From Lentzea aerocolonigenes (GTDB lineage: Bacteria; Actinomycetota; Actinomycetes; Mycobacteriales; Pseudonocardiaceae), in contig NZ_BBOJ01000004.1 in the NCBI RefSeq assembly GCF_000974445.1, forward strand, positions 62,001-126,000: DNA of 64,000 nucleotides, in the 5' to 3' direction. This document shows, piece after piece, positions 14,869-22,974 of this stretch (its first letter is position 1; each line of letters begins with the position of its first letter). Below the pieces are notes generated by a model. That model did not search any database and was not told the DNA's origin. It worked only from the letters and a program-made list of their open reading frames with translations. The translations under genes were made by a program, and so were the position numbers.

Positions 14869-15558
14869 ATGCGAAAGCTTCTCGTGGCAGTCACGTCGGT
14901 ACTGGCCTTCACGGTCTCCACGGGCACGGCGGCAGGCGCACCGCTGCCGTGCCCGGAGATCTTCGCGACGAACAACACCGCAGTCATCACCGATCCGAAC
15001 GACCCGCGCCTGCGGGACAGGCTGGTCGCGTTCGACCGCGAGGTCCGCGGCATCGTGCTCGCCAACGGCGGCGTCACCACCCGCTCCACGCTGCTCGACG
15101 GCGTGTTCTGGTCGAGCAGCCTCCAGCAGACGACGTTCGAGCGTTCCCGCAAGTTCGACGTCACGCTCGGCGAGGAGAGCCTGCGCCACACCGCCTCCAC
15201 GATCAGCAAGCAGTTCCGGCAGGAGTCGGTGCTCACGTTCAGCTTCCTGCCGTCGAACTCGCCGAAGGTCGACGCCGTCCAGGTCGAGGTCGACGGCATC
15301 ACCGCGAAACAGGTCCGCGAAGGCCTTCTCAACGACGCAGTCGCGCGCGAGAAGCTCGGCGGCGGAAGCGTCACGTTGCAGAACAAGGCGATCCTCATCG
15401 CGGACGTCAACGACCTGCCGACCGTGCGCGCGTTCGTCACGACCATCGGCGGCGACATGAGCAAAGCGAAGGTCCGCAAGGGCACGTGGGAATTCGTGTC
15501 CGGCTCGGAAGAAACTTCCCGTGAAACTCCTTTGTGGATCAACAAGAGCGCCGCCTAA
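14869..15558 (+). CDS. Secreted protein of unknown function
   Basis: A 229-residue protein with a clear signal peptide (MRKLLVAVTSVLAFTVSTG, cleavage likely after AAGA). The mature part begins APLPCPEIF and has no further membrane segment. It is mixed alpha/beta with a FWSSSLQQTTFERSRKFD stretch near residue 90. The only cysteine visible is at the mature N-terminus; it is not in a lipobox, because the -1 to -3 residues do not fit. No known domain was recognised. Its stop codon overlaps the -10 box used by rtcB, so the two are close but probably separately transcribed. Confidence 0.82.
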   Translation: MRKLLVAVTSVLAFTVSTGTAAGAPLPCPEIFATNNTAVITDPNDPRLRDRLVAFDREVRGIVLANGGVTTRSTLLDGVFWSSSLQQTTFERSRKFDVTLGEESLRHTASTISKQFRQESVLTFSFLPSNSPKVDAVQVEVDGITAKQVREGLLNDAVAREKLGGGSVTLQNKAILIADVNDLPTVRAFVTTIGGDMSKAKVRKGTWEFVSGSEETSRETPLWINKSAA

Positions 15559-15561
15559 CCT
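15556..15561 (+). promoter_or_regulatory. -10 box of rtcB overlapping the upstream stop codon
   Basis: TAACCT starts with the TAA stop codon of the secreted-protein gene and ends 6 nt before the rtcB ATG. No ribosome site exists in that gap, so rtcB can be read from a leaderless message made inside the end of its neighbour. Confidence 0.55.
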
Positions 15562-15567
15562 GAAGTC

Positions 15568-16746
15568 ATGGCAGCAACCCTGGTCCGCGGCCAGAACGTG
15601 GACATCCGCATGTGGACTCGACCGGACGAGGTCGAGGAGTTCGCCATGCGACAGCTCCAGAACATCTCCGCGCTGCCGTGGGCCGTCAAGCACATTGCGG
15701 TGATGCCGGACGTGCATTACGGCAAGGGCGCCACGGTGGGATCGGTGATCGCGTTGCGCGACGCCGTCTCCCCCGCGGCCGTCGGCGTGGACATCGGCTG
15801 CGGCATGACCGCCGTGCGCACCTCGCTCACGGCGAGCGACCTGCCGGAGACGCTGCGCGGCCTGCGGTCCCGCGTGGAGGCTGTGGTCCCCGTCGGTTTC
15901 GGCCAGCACAAGGCGACCGCGTTCACCGAGAGGGACGCGTCCGACTGGGGTGCGTTCTGGAAGCGGTTCGACGAGCTGACGCCGGCGGTCAAGGCGCGCG
16001 CCGACAAGGCGATGCACCAGATGGGCACGCTCGGCGGCGGCAACCACTTCCTGGAGATCTGCCTCGACACCGACCAGCGCGTGTGGGTCATGCTGCACTC
16101 GGGGTCGCGCGGCATCGGCAACGAGCTGGCGCAGCACCACATCTCGGTGGCGCGCACCCTCGCGCACAACGCCGAGCTGCCGGACCCGGACCTCGCCGTG
16201 TTCCTCTCGGGCACGCCCGAGATGGCGGCGTACCGGCACGACCTGTACTGGGCGCAGGACTACGCACGCCGTAACCGCGCGGTCATGCTGCGTTTGGTGT
16301 GCGACGTGCTGCGCGCCGAGTTCCCGCGGATCCTCTTCGAGGAGCCGATCTCCTGTCATCACAACTACGTGGCGGAGGAGACGCACTTCGGCGAGGACGT
16401 GCTGGTGACCCGCAAGGGCGCGATTCGTGCCGGACGTGGCGAGCTGGGCATCATCCCCGGCTCGATGGGCACCGGCTCGTACATCGTGCGCGGGCTCGGG
16501 AACCCTGACTCGTTCCAGTCGGCGTCGCACGGTGCCGGCCGGAAGATGTCGCGCAACAAGGCCCGTAAGACGTTCACCGAGCAGGATCTCGCCGCCCAGA
16601 CAAGTGGTGTCGAGTGCCGCAAGGACTCCGGTGTGGTGGACGAGATTCCGGGCGCCTACAAGGACATCGACACCGTGATGGCGAACCAGTCCGACCTGGT
16701 CGAGGTCGTCGCGAAGCTCAAGCAGGTGGTTTGTATCAAGGGTTGA
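15568..16746 (+). CDS. rtcB: RtcB-type RNA-splicing ligase
   Basis: A 392-residue RtcB protein, which joins RNA ends bearing 3'-phosphate (or 2',3'-cyclic phosphate) and 5'-OH in a GTP- and Mn-dependent reaction. Key elements present are DVHYGKGATVGSV (~residue 49), the metal cysteine in GVDIGCGM (~76), GGGNHFLE (~157) and LHSGSRGIGNELA. The guanylylated histidine is in the SHGAGRKMSR motif (~330). The length equals short bacterial RtcB. No archease or RtcA gene is adjacent. Its 3' flank forms a long hairpin that leads straight into the next gene. Confidence 0.95.
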   Translation: MAATLVRGQNVDIRMWTRPDEVEEFAMRQLQNISALPWAVKHIAVMPDVHYGKGATVGSVIALRDAVSPAAVGVDIGCGMTAVRTSLTASDLPETLRGLRSRVEAVVPVGFGQHKATAFTERDASDWGAFWKRFDELTPAVKARADKAMHQMGTLGGGNHFLEICLDTDQRVWVMLHSGSRGIGNELAQHHISVARTLAHNAELPDPDLAVFLSGTPEMAAYRHDLYWAQDYARRNRAVMLRLVCDVLRAEFPRILFEEPISCHHNYVAEETHFGEDVLVTRKGAIRAGRGELGIIPGSMGTGSYIVRGLGNPDSFQSASHGAGRKMSRNKARKTFTEQDLAAQTSGVECRKDSGVVDEIPGAYKDIDTVMANQSDLVEVVAKLKQVVCIKG

Positions 16747-16767
16747 TGTTTCCGCTGCGAGTACGCG

Positions 16768-16815
16768 GGAAAGCCTCCAGGACAGCAGAGTTATGGCCTG
16801 TCTTGGAGGTTTTCC
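16768..16815 (+). promoter_or_regulatory. 18-bp hairpin that sequesters the ribosome site of the next gene
   Basis: The arms at 16768-16785 and 16798-16815 pair along all 18 positions in RNA (16 Watson-Crick, two G-U) with a 12-nt loop. The right arm contains the GGAGG Shine-Dalgarno sequence (16805-16809) and ends at the base just before the ATG at 16816. The same structure, with its TTTT segment inside the right arm, might also serve as an rtcB attenuator. The base pairing is seen directly; the regulatory role is inference. Confidence 0.75.
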
Positions 16816-17400
16816 ATGTCAACGGGCGCCATCATCGGCCTGGTGGCCGCGGTTATCGTCGTGCTGGCGGTCCTCTTCTTCGTGCTGAGGCCCGCGATGC
16901 AGCGCAAGAAGCTGCGCGACCGCTTCGGCCCCGAATACGACCGCGCGGTCTCTGACAGTGACAGCAGAACCGCCGCGGAGAAGGAGCTCGCCGAGCGGGA
17001 GCACCGCCACAGCGAGTTCGACTTGAAGCCGCTTTCCCCTGCGGCGCAGGACAGTTACCGCCGGCACTGGGCGGACGTGCAGGCCAAGTTCGTCGACTCG
17101 CCGGAGAGTGCGATCGCGGACGCCGACCGGCTCGTGACCGATCTGATGTCCGAGCGCGGTTACCCCACCGAGGGTTACGAGGCGCAGCTGAGCGTGCTGT
17201 CCGTCGAGCACGCACGGACCCTCGACCACTACCGCAAGGCGCACGACATCTCCGAACGCCAGGAGATCGGCGAGGCGAGCACCGAGGATCTGCGCACCGC
17301 GATGGTGCACTACCGCGAACTGTTCACGGATCTGCTCGAACACGGCGCAGGCCCGCGCAAGGACCGCGAAGCCGCGCGGAAGGAGAAGACCGATGTCTGA
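16816..17400 (+). CDS. Membrane-anchored helical protein, paired with the next gene
   Basis: A 194-residue protein with one N-terminal membrane helix (residues ~5-25, IIGLVAAVIVVLAVLFFVL) and a charged cytoplasmic part. The C-terminal ~110 residues (WADVQAKFVDSPESAIADADRLV, ending in TEDLRTAMVHYRELFTDLL) are shared with the protein encoded at 17393. They appear to form a small helical domain of unknown function found widely in actinomycetes. The start ATG is directly behind a hairpin that buries its ribosome site. It overlaps the next gene by 8 nt, so they are co-translated. Confidence 0.82.
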   Translation: MSTGAIIGLVAAVIVVLAVLFFVLRPAMQRKKLRDRFGPEYDRAVSDSDSRTAAEKELAEREHRHSEFDLKPLSPAAQDSYRRHWADVQAKFVDSPESAIADADRLVTDLMSERGYPTEGYEAQLSVLSVEHARTLDHYRKAHDISERQEIGEASTEDLRTAMVHYRELFTDLLEHGAGPRKDREAARKEKTDV

Positions 17401-17998
17401 GGCCCCAGTGAGGAAAGCTCCGGTGACCAACGATCCCGCGTCCGCTCCCCCGCAGCAGTCGGCTCAGGAGCAGCGGCAGATGCACGAGCAGCGCCAGGGA
17501 GACGACCAGCGCACGGCTGGGGAGCAGCGATCGGCCCCGGACCCGCGGTCGTCGCAGGACCAGCGCACCGTCCAGGATCCGCGCACTGCTCAGGACCAGC
17601 GCACCGCGCAAGACCAGCGCATGACCCAGGACCAGCGCACGGCCCGGGACCAGCGGACAGCACATGACGAGCGGACCGCCCAGGACCAGCGCACGATCCA
17701 GGAAGAGCGGCCGTCACACGAGCAGCACGCGACCGCACAGCAGTCGACTCGCTCCCAGCAGACCGTCGGCCGGCTGGAAGACGAGTGGCAGGCCGTGCAG
17801 TACGAGTTCGTCGACGACCCGAAGGCCGCCGTCCGCAAGGCCGACGACCTCGTGAAGCGGGCCATCGAGGAACTCACGACCCGTCACCGTTCGCTCACCG
17901 AGCAGCTCAAGGGAAACGGTAATCCGCAGACCGAGGACCTGCGACTGGCGCTCCACCGCTATCGGGAACTCTTCAAGTCGCTCGTCTCCGCCAAGTGA
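17393..17998 (+). CDS. Hexapeptide-repeat protein with shared C-terminal helical domain
   Basis: A 201-residue soluble protein. Residues ~25-114 are about 15 tandem hexads of the form QDQRTA (x-D-Q-R-T-x), an extremely hydrophilic charged tract with no hydrophobic core. The C-terminal ~80 residues (WQAVQYEFVDDPKAAVRKADDLV, TEDLRLALHRYRELFKSLV) match the C-terminus of the membrane protein encoded just upstream, so the pair shares one domain. The repeat may form an extended or single-helix rod, or a disordered spacer. No known function; the pairing suggests the two proteins act together at the membrane. Confidence 0.8.
   Translation: MSEAPVRKAPVTNDPASAPPQQSAQEQRQMHEQRQGDDQRTAGEQRSAPDPRSSQDQRTVQDPRTAQDQRTAQDQRMTQDQRTARDQRTAHDERTAQDQRTIQEERPSHEQHATAQQSTRSQQTVGRLEDEWQAVQYEFVDDPKAAVRKADDLVKRAIEELTTRHRSLTEQLKGNGNPQTEDLRLALHRYRELFKSLVSAK
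17465..17734 (+). repeat. Tandem 18-bp coding repeat (hexapeptide x-D-Q-R-T-A)
   Basis: About fifteen 18-nt units with the core GACCAGCGCACC or close variants, in phase with the reading frame. The middle units are nearly identical (GACCAGCGCAC), which implies recent expansion or gene conversion. The edge units are more diverged. Confidence 0.85.
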
Positions 17999-18069
17999 CA
18001 ACTGTGTTCGATCAGTGAACCCCGGCGTCGCGGCCGTAACAGGTGGCGGCGCCGGCTGGCGTGCGGAGA

Positions 18070-18411
18070 TCAGCTGGGCAGTTCCCGGATCTCCATCTCC
18101 AGCACGTCGATCTCGTCGCTGATGGCCTCGTCGAGCATGTCGTCGAGCAGCTTGCGGCACTCCGCCGACCCGCAGCGCGGCAGACCCGCGCCGAACCGCG
18201 GCACCTGCTCCCACCACACCGCCGGGTTGTTCCAGAACGACCCCGAGCCCTGATCGACACCCTCGAGGCACCGCAGCTTCTGGTCGCTCTCCGGAAGCGC
18301 TCGCACGAACTCGATGAACAACGCGAGTGCGTCGGGGTTGCTCACCGGGACCGCGCCGTAGCCGCGCAGGCAGTCCTCGAGCTCAGCGAGGAACTCCGTC
18401 TTGAAGGACAC
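18070..18411 (-). CDS. Hypothetical protein
   Basis: A 113-residue soluble protein beginning VSFKTEFLAELEDCL; the GTG at 18411 was chosen because conserved-looking sequence starts there. The frame stays open to 18465 but its composition changes. A PRCGSAECRKLLDDMLDEA segment near the C-terminus has two cysteines four apart, and acidic residues dominate the tail. No recognised domain. It is a lone gene between the hexapeptide-repeat pair (convergent) and the end of the large ATPase fusion. Confidence 0.6.
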   Translation of the reverse strand: MSFKTEFLAELEDCLRGYGAVPVSNPDALALFIEFVRALPESDQKLRCLEGVDQGSGSFWNNPAVWWEQVPRFGAGLPRCGSAECRKLLDDMLDEAISDEIDVLEMEIRELPS

Positions 18412-18563
18412 GGCACACCCCCGCTCCTCCGCACCGTTGCGGACATCCAGAGTTCGTACCGTCAACAGTACCTCCGCGGCCTGAGCGGGAAACGAGTGCG
18501 AACGGGCGGTATCTTCCTGCGCTCACACGAGGTCCCGTGACCCGCAGTCACGTCACGGATCCG

Positions 18564-21500
18564 CTACGCACCCTCGTGCGTGACGTAATGAGATACGAGA
18601 AACCCGTTGTCCAGCTTGACGATCTGCCCCACGACGAGCTTGTCGGCCGGGTCCGCACCGGACAGGCCGGTTCCGCCGGGGCGGGCGAACGTCAGCCTCC
18701 CGGACGCGCCCGGGAAGTCACGCATAGTGCGCAGCTTCTGGAAAACGTGTTCCCGTGACGAACCAACCTCAGTCGAGCGCGCGACGACGCTGACGGCGTC
18801 GTAGGCGAGCAGGACGTGTCCGTTGGGGCCCGAAAGAAAAGCCCGTCTCGCATGTCGCTTCTGCGCTGCTTCGTAGGTGGTGAAGAACTGTTGCGTCGAC
18901 TGGGGAATCGACTCGTGTCCGGGTGTCCACGCGAACGTCGTGAAGTAGAGCCTTCCGTCGGCGAATCGTTTGATGTCTTCCAGATCGGTGAAGCTGGTCG
19001 TCTCCAGCTGGGTCAGGTCGTCCCCGCCGAACACCACGGGGTCGGTGCAGTTGCTGTGGCTCAGCTCGGTCAGCAGCCCGCCGACCTCGGCGGCGCGGCC
19101 GGTGTAGAGGATCAACGGCTTCGGCGACTTGCCGCAGATGTTCGACACGACGGTGCCGAGCTGAGCGGTCACCGTGTTCGCGGTCTCGTCGTAGTCGTGC
19201 TGCTCGGGCTTGAGCACCTCGCGGAACTCGTCGGCGAGATCCGCGCTGTACTCGTCACCGGTGCTGCGCACGAGGTGCACCGGGCGGTCTCGCAGCGCTT
19301 CGGTGCGCTCGATGATCCGCGCGGCGACCTGGGCCTGGCGATCGTTGGCCGGGGCGATGCGGAAGAAATAAGGCTTCTCGCTGAAGTTCGTCGACGACAG
19401 GGACGAGCCGACCATCGGGATGCCGTTCGCGTGATCTTTCGACGGCCCCAGGATGCCGAGCGCCGACAACGTGGTCCCGCGGCTCTGCCCGAGTCCCGTC
19501 ACCGCGATCACGTTCGCGTCACGCTCGGCGTACGCGCGGATCTCGCCCGCGACCCTTTCCGCGTACTTCGACTCACCACCGAAGTTCGCGAGAACGAGAC
19601 GCACCAACGGGTTGCGGCCGAGCCCGTCGAGCTGGTTCCAGTCGCGCTGGGCGAGATAGGCGCCGCGCAGCTCGTTCACCCCGGCCGACAGGTCGCGCTT
19701 CACGCGCTCGTTGGAGCTGAGCATCGTGGCGACGACGATCGTGACGACGCGGCGGTCATTCACCTTGGCCGCGCGGTCGTTCTCCTCGGCGATGAGCTTC
19801 GCGAGCTCCTCGACCTCGGCGTCGTCGTTGTTCTGCAGCGCCGGGTCACCGTAGGCGAACCGACCTGGTTTCTCACTCAGGCCGACACACTGCACGCCAT
19901 CCACTTTGGACAGATGAGGTCGCTTGCCCGCGAGGTCGGCGATGAGATCGACTGGGTCGTAAATGCCGTAGCGCAGACAGTTGTTGCTGCTCTGGAGGTA
20001 GAAAGCCGCGCCGTACAACACGAGCAGCACGGCGACGAGGTAGACCGCGACGCGGCGCAACGCGTTGCGGCCGGGCCAGCGTCGCGGGTACGGGTACCTG
20101 CCGATGGTGGACGAGCGCGGCAACGCCCCCGGCGGCGACGCGGGAATGTCGTTTTCGAGCACGCGTTTCGTTGTGCGGTAAGCGGTCAGGTGTTCCTCGG
20201 CGCCGTCGAGCTCCTGATGAGTGCGCAACACCCGGTCGTACATCTCGACGGTCGGGCGGACGATCCTGCTGCGGGAGCGCAGTTCCCACGTGGCGATGAC
20301 CGCGTCCTCCAGCAGCCCGGTCTCAGGCCGCACCACGCGGTCGTAGCGGCGGTGGATGTTGCGTCTGGTACCGGTTCTGAGGCGCTCCCACCACGTGCGG
20401 GGCTCCTCCTCGAACTCCGGTTCGCCCTCCCCCGGCGGCATCGGCGCCTCGGCGACGGCCGCGAGCTCCGCGATCCAGCGGTCGCTGCGTTCGTCGACGT
20501 GGGGACGCAACCTGTGCGCGACGAGGTGGACTTCGCCGAGCGCGAGTGCGTGGTACAGCGCGTCTTCGCGTTGCCCGAGGCTGTCGTAGCGGTCCTTGAG
20601 CAGCCGATGGACCTTCCTGTGCGAGAACGGCTGATCCTCTGGCACCTCGCGAAGCCTGCGCACCAGCAGGTCGCGCAACAGCGGGTGCAGCACGAAGTTG
20701 TCGCCGTCCTGCCGCACGAAGCTGAGCTGTGCCAGCAAAGCACGCATGTTCTCGGCCGACCAGGACGCCGGCAGCAGCGCGCGGATCACGTGCCGGTCGA
20801 GCACACGCGGAGCGGCGAGGCGGGCGAAGATCTCGCGCGCCGCCTCGCGTTCCGGCATCTCCTCCGCGCCGGGAATCCGTTGGAAGAACCGGAGAAGCAG
20901 GTAGTCGCCGACCGTGGCATCCTGGAAAGTCGTGGTCTCGTCGACCGGCAACCGCTCGTCGAACACCGAACGCACCGACGGCAGCACCTGGTCGCGGGCG
21001 AACACGAACTGCACGAGCTGGATCGCGAGCCGCACCGCGAGCGGGTGGCCGTGCGTGACCTCCTGCAGCTCCTCGATGAGCGCCTCGGACTCGACGGTGC
21101 TGTTGCGGGTGCGGTTCCACTCGGCGAGGAACTGCCGTGTCTGCGCCAACGTGAACGGCTTCAGGCACACCGGCTTGAACACCGACGGCACAGCATCGGC
21201 CTGTGGCGGCGCCGACTGCTTGGTGGCGATGACGAGCAACGGCACGTGCGGTTCCTGAACGCGCCGTTCCGCGAGCAGGCTCAGGAAGTCCGTCGCCCGC
21301 GCGGTGGGTCGCGGACGTTTCGGTGGCAGGTAGGAGTCGATGCCGTCGAGCAGGTCGGCGCCGTCGAGGAGCAGCAGGCTGTTCATCCTGCGGTAGCCGC
21401 GGAACCGGTAGGCGGCCGTGATGTCGGCGAGGAACGCGGCGACCAGCAACCGGTCGATCTCCAGCGTGTCACCGGCCCGGTGGAGGCCCCACATGTGCAC

Positions 21501-22172
21501 GAGCGCGGCGTCGAACTTCGGGCGCCCGACGTAGTTCTCGAACCACCGCAACGCACTCGCGACCCGCGGGCCGCCCAGCAGCCACCGCAAGGGGCGCGGC
21601 GCGACGACCGCGAGCCCGATGAGCCGCAGCAGGAGCGGCCGCAGCACCTTCCCGAGTCCCTGGGCGGGCGGCAGCATCTCGACGACCTCGGCGGCGTCGG
21701 CGACCGCGACCAGCCTCGTCATCTGCTTGGCGGCGAGCTCACGTGCCCGGTGGAGCGGGTCGTCACCGATGTCCGCATCCGTCTCCGCGTTCATCTCTGG
21801 GCGCAGCGCGAGGCGGGCGAGGGCGTAGCGCGGCAGCCGCATGCGGCCGAACTCGGCGTGCCGGTAGGAGCGCAGCTGCTCGGCCGCGACGTCGAGGATG
21901 TCCTTGCAGGAGCGGGAACCCGCCCGGTCGAGGTCGACCTTGGCCGTGGGGGCGTCGCGGTAGCGCCGGCGGACGTGGTCGAGCAGCGACGTCTTGCCGC
22001 TGCCGCCCGGCCCGTAGGCGACGATCACCGGCAGGGGGTGCTTGTGGCGGCGTTCGACCAGCGACTCCACCAGTGCGGTGATGTCGTCCCTGCCGACGAG
22101 CCCGATCTCCGGTTCCAGCGCCATGATCCTCAGACGCTTCGGGAACCGATCCTGTTCCGTCTCCAACGACAT
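18564..22172 (-). CDS. STAND-like ATPase, transmembrane helix and periplasmic-binding-type sensor fusion
   Basis: A 1202-residue protein with three parts. The first (residues ~20-600) is a P-loop NTPase, with a GRDD box, Walker A GPGGSGKTS at 54-62, Walker B SLLLLDGAD at 265-273, a later ATKQS sensor-like strand and helical/winged-helix segments. This layout resembles AAA_16/STAND regulators. The second is a single membrane helix (~706-727, VYLVAVLLVLYGAAF). The third (~740-1202) looks like a type 1 periplasmic-binding (branched-chain amino-acid receptor) fold, with GILGPSKDH, PMVGSSLSSTNFSEKPYFFRIAPAND and LLAYDAVSVVARS. It should bind a ligand outside the cell and signal to the internal ATPase. 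Start ATG 22172 is 3 nt after the GntR stop; ATG 22124 is an alternative. Confidence 0.85.
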   Translation of the reverse strand: MSLETEQDRFPKRLRIMALEPEIGLVGRDDITALVESLVERRHKHPLPVIVAYGPGGSGKTSLLDHVRRRYRDAPTAKVDLDRAGSRSCKDILDVAAEQLRSYRHAEFGRMRLPRYALARLALRPEMNAETDADIGDDPLHRARELAAKQMTRLVAVADAAEVVEMLPPAQGLGKVLRPLLLRLIGLAVVAPRPLRWLLGGPRVASALRWFENYVGRPKFDAALVHMWGLHRAGDTLEIDRLLVAAFLADITAAYRFRGYRRMNSLLLLDGADLLDGIDSYLPPKRPRPTARATDFLSLLAERRVQEPHVPLLVIATKQSAPPQADAVPSVFKPVCLKPFTLAQTRQFLAEWNRTRNSTVESEALIEELQEVTHGHPLAVRLAIQLVQFVFARDQVLPSVRSVFDERLPVDETTTFQDATVGDYLLLRFFQRIPGAEEMPEREAAREIFARLAAPRVLDRHVIRALLPASWSAENMRALLAQLSFVRQDGDNFVLHPLLRDLLVRRLREVPEDQPFSHRKVHRLLKDRYDSLGQREDALYHALALGEVHLVAHRLRPHVDERSDRWIAELAAVAEAPMPPGEGEPEFEEEPRTWWERLRTGTRRNIHRRYDRVVRPETGLLEDAVIATWELRSRSRIVRPTVEMYDRVLRTHQELDGAEEHLTAYRTTKRVLENDIPASPPGALPRSSTIGRYPYPRRWPGRNALRRVAVYLVAVLLVLYGAAFYLQSSNNCLRYGIYDPVDLIADLAGKRPHLSKVDGVQCVGLSEKPGRFAYGDPALQNNDDAEVEELAKLIAEENDRAAKVNDRRVVTIVVATMLSSNERVKRDLSAGVNELRGAYLAQRDWNQLDGLGRNPLVRLVLANFGGESKYAERVAGEIRAYAERDANVIAVTGLGQSRGTTLSALGILGPSKDHANGIPMVGSSLSSTNFSEKPYFFRIAPANDRQAQVAARIIERTEALRDRPVHLVRSTGDEYSADLADEFREVLKPEQHDYDETANTVTAQLGTVVSNICGKSPKPLILYTGRAAEVGGLLTELSHSNCTDPVVFGGDDLTQLETTSFTDLEDIKRFADGRLYFTTFAWTPGHESIPQSTQQFFTTYEAAQKRHARRAFLSGPNGHVLLAYDAVSVVARSTEVGSSREHVFQKLRTMRDFPGASGRLTFARPGGTGLSGADPADKLVVGQIVKLDNGFLVSHYVTHEGA

Positions 22173-22175
22173 GGC

Positions 22176-22943
22176 CTAACGGCCGGCGTGCAGCCTCGCC
22201 ACGAAGCTGAACCGATCACCGCGGTACAGCGACCGGGCGCGTTCGATCGGGTGCCCGTCGACGTCGTAGGAGACGCGGTGCAGCAACAGCATCGGCAGTG
22301 CGGGATTCGTTCCGATGAGCAGCGCCTCACGGGGCGTGGCGAGCACGGTTTCGACGCGTTCCTCGGCTTCGGCGAACCGCACGCCGAGCCGTTCGGTGAG
22401 GCACGCGTAGAGCGATCCGGCCGGGTCGAGCTTCTCCAGCAGGCCGGGGAAGCGGCCGAGGCTCAGGTAGGTCGACTCGAGGCCGATGCGCTCGTCGTCG
22501 GCGAGCAGGACCCGTTCCAGGTGCACGACCGGATCGCCGGGTTCGATCATCAGGTCGCGAGCCAGGCCGTCGTCGGCGCCGAGCTCCTCGACGGTGATCA
22601 CGGTGCGGTTCGGTTCGACGCCCTGCCTGCGCATGCCTTCGGTGTAGCTGACCAGCGACAACGGCTGGACGAGCTTCGGCGGCGCCACGAACGTGCCGCT
22701 GCCCTGGCGGCGGATGAGCTTGCCTTCGAGAACGAGCTCGCTGACGGCCTGGCGGAGCGTCACGCGCGAGACGGAGAACCGTTCGGCGAGCTCGCGCTCG
22801 GACGGCAGGACGGTGCCTTCACCGAGGGTCTCGACGAGGTCGAACAGCTCTGCCTTGACCGCGTAGTAGCGCGGGACTCGGCCGTGTTCTGGGATGCCCG
22901 CGCGAACGGGTCGATCAGCGCGGTGCGGCGGGACGCGGTTCAC
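22176..22943 (-). CDS. GntR family regulator, HutC/UTRA subfamily
   Basis: A 255-residue regulator with a winged helix at ~residues 25-90 (VLPSERELAERFSVSRVTLRQAVSELVLEGKLIRRQGSGTFVA) and a UTRA ligand-binding domain at ~105-250. The GTG start at 22943 lies 8 nt after a TAGGCT -10 box and has no ribosome site, so its own transcript would be leaderless. It sits between the orphan binding lipoprotein gene (31 nt upstream) and the large ATPase-sensor gene (3 nt downstream), all reading leftward. UTRA domains usually bind amino sugars, sugars or amino-acid derivatives. Confidence 0.9.
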   Translation of the reverse strand: MNRVPPHRADRPVRAGIPEHGRVPRYYAVKAELFDLVETLGEGTVLPSERELAERFSVSRVTLRQAVSELVLEGKLIRRQGSGTFVAPPKLVQPLSLVSYTEGMRRQGVEPNRTVITVEELGADDGLARDLMIEPGDPVVHLERVLLADDERIGLESTYLSLGRFPGLLEKLDPAGSLYACLTERLGVRFAEAEERVETVLATPREALLIGTNPALPMLLLHRVSYDVDGHPIERARSLYRGDRFSFVARLHAGR

Positions 22944-22974
22944 GTGACGTGAGCCTACGTCACCTTCTGTGCGA

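Noticed and set aside
18816-22952. 1378-codon open frame on the plus strand
   Set aside because: Entirely antisense to the ATPase-sensor fusion and GntR genes; Arg/Gln/Val/His-rich composition without domains is a high-GC shadow.
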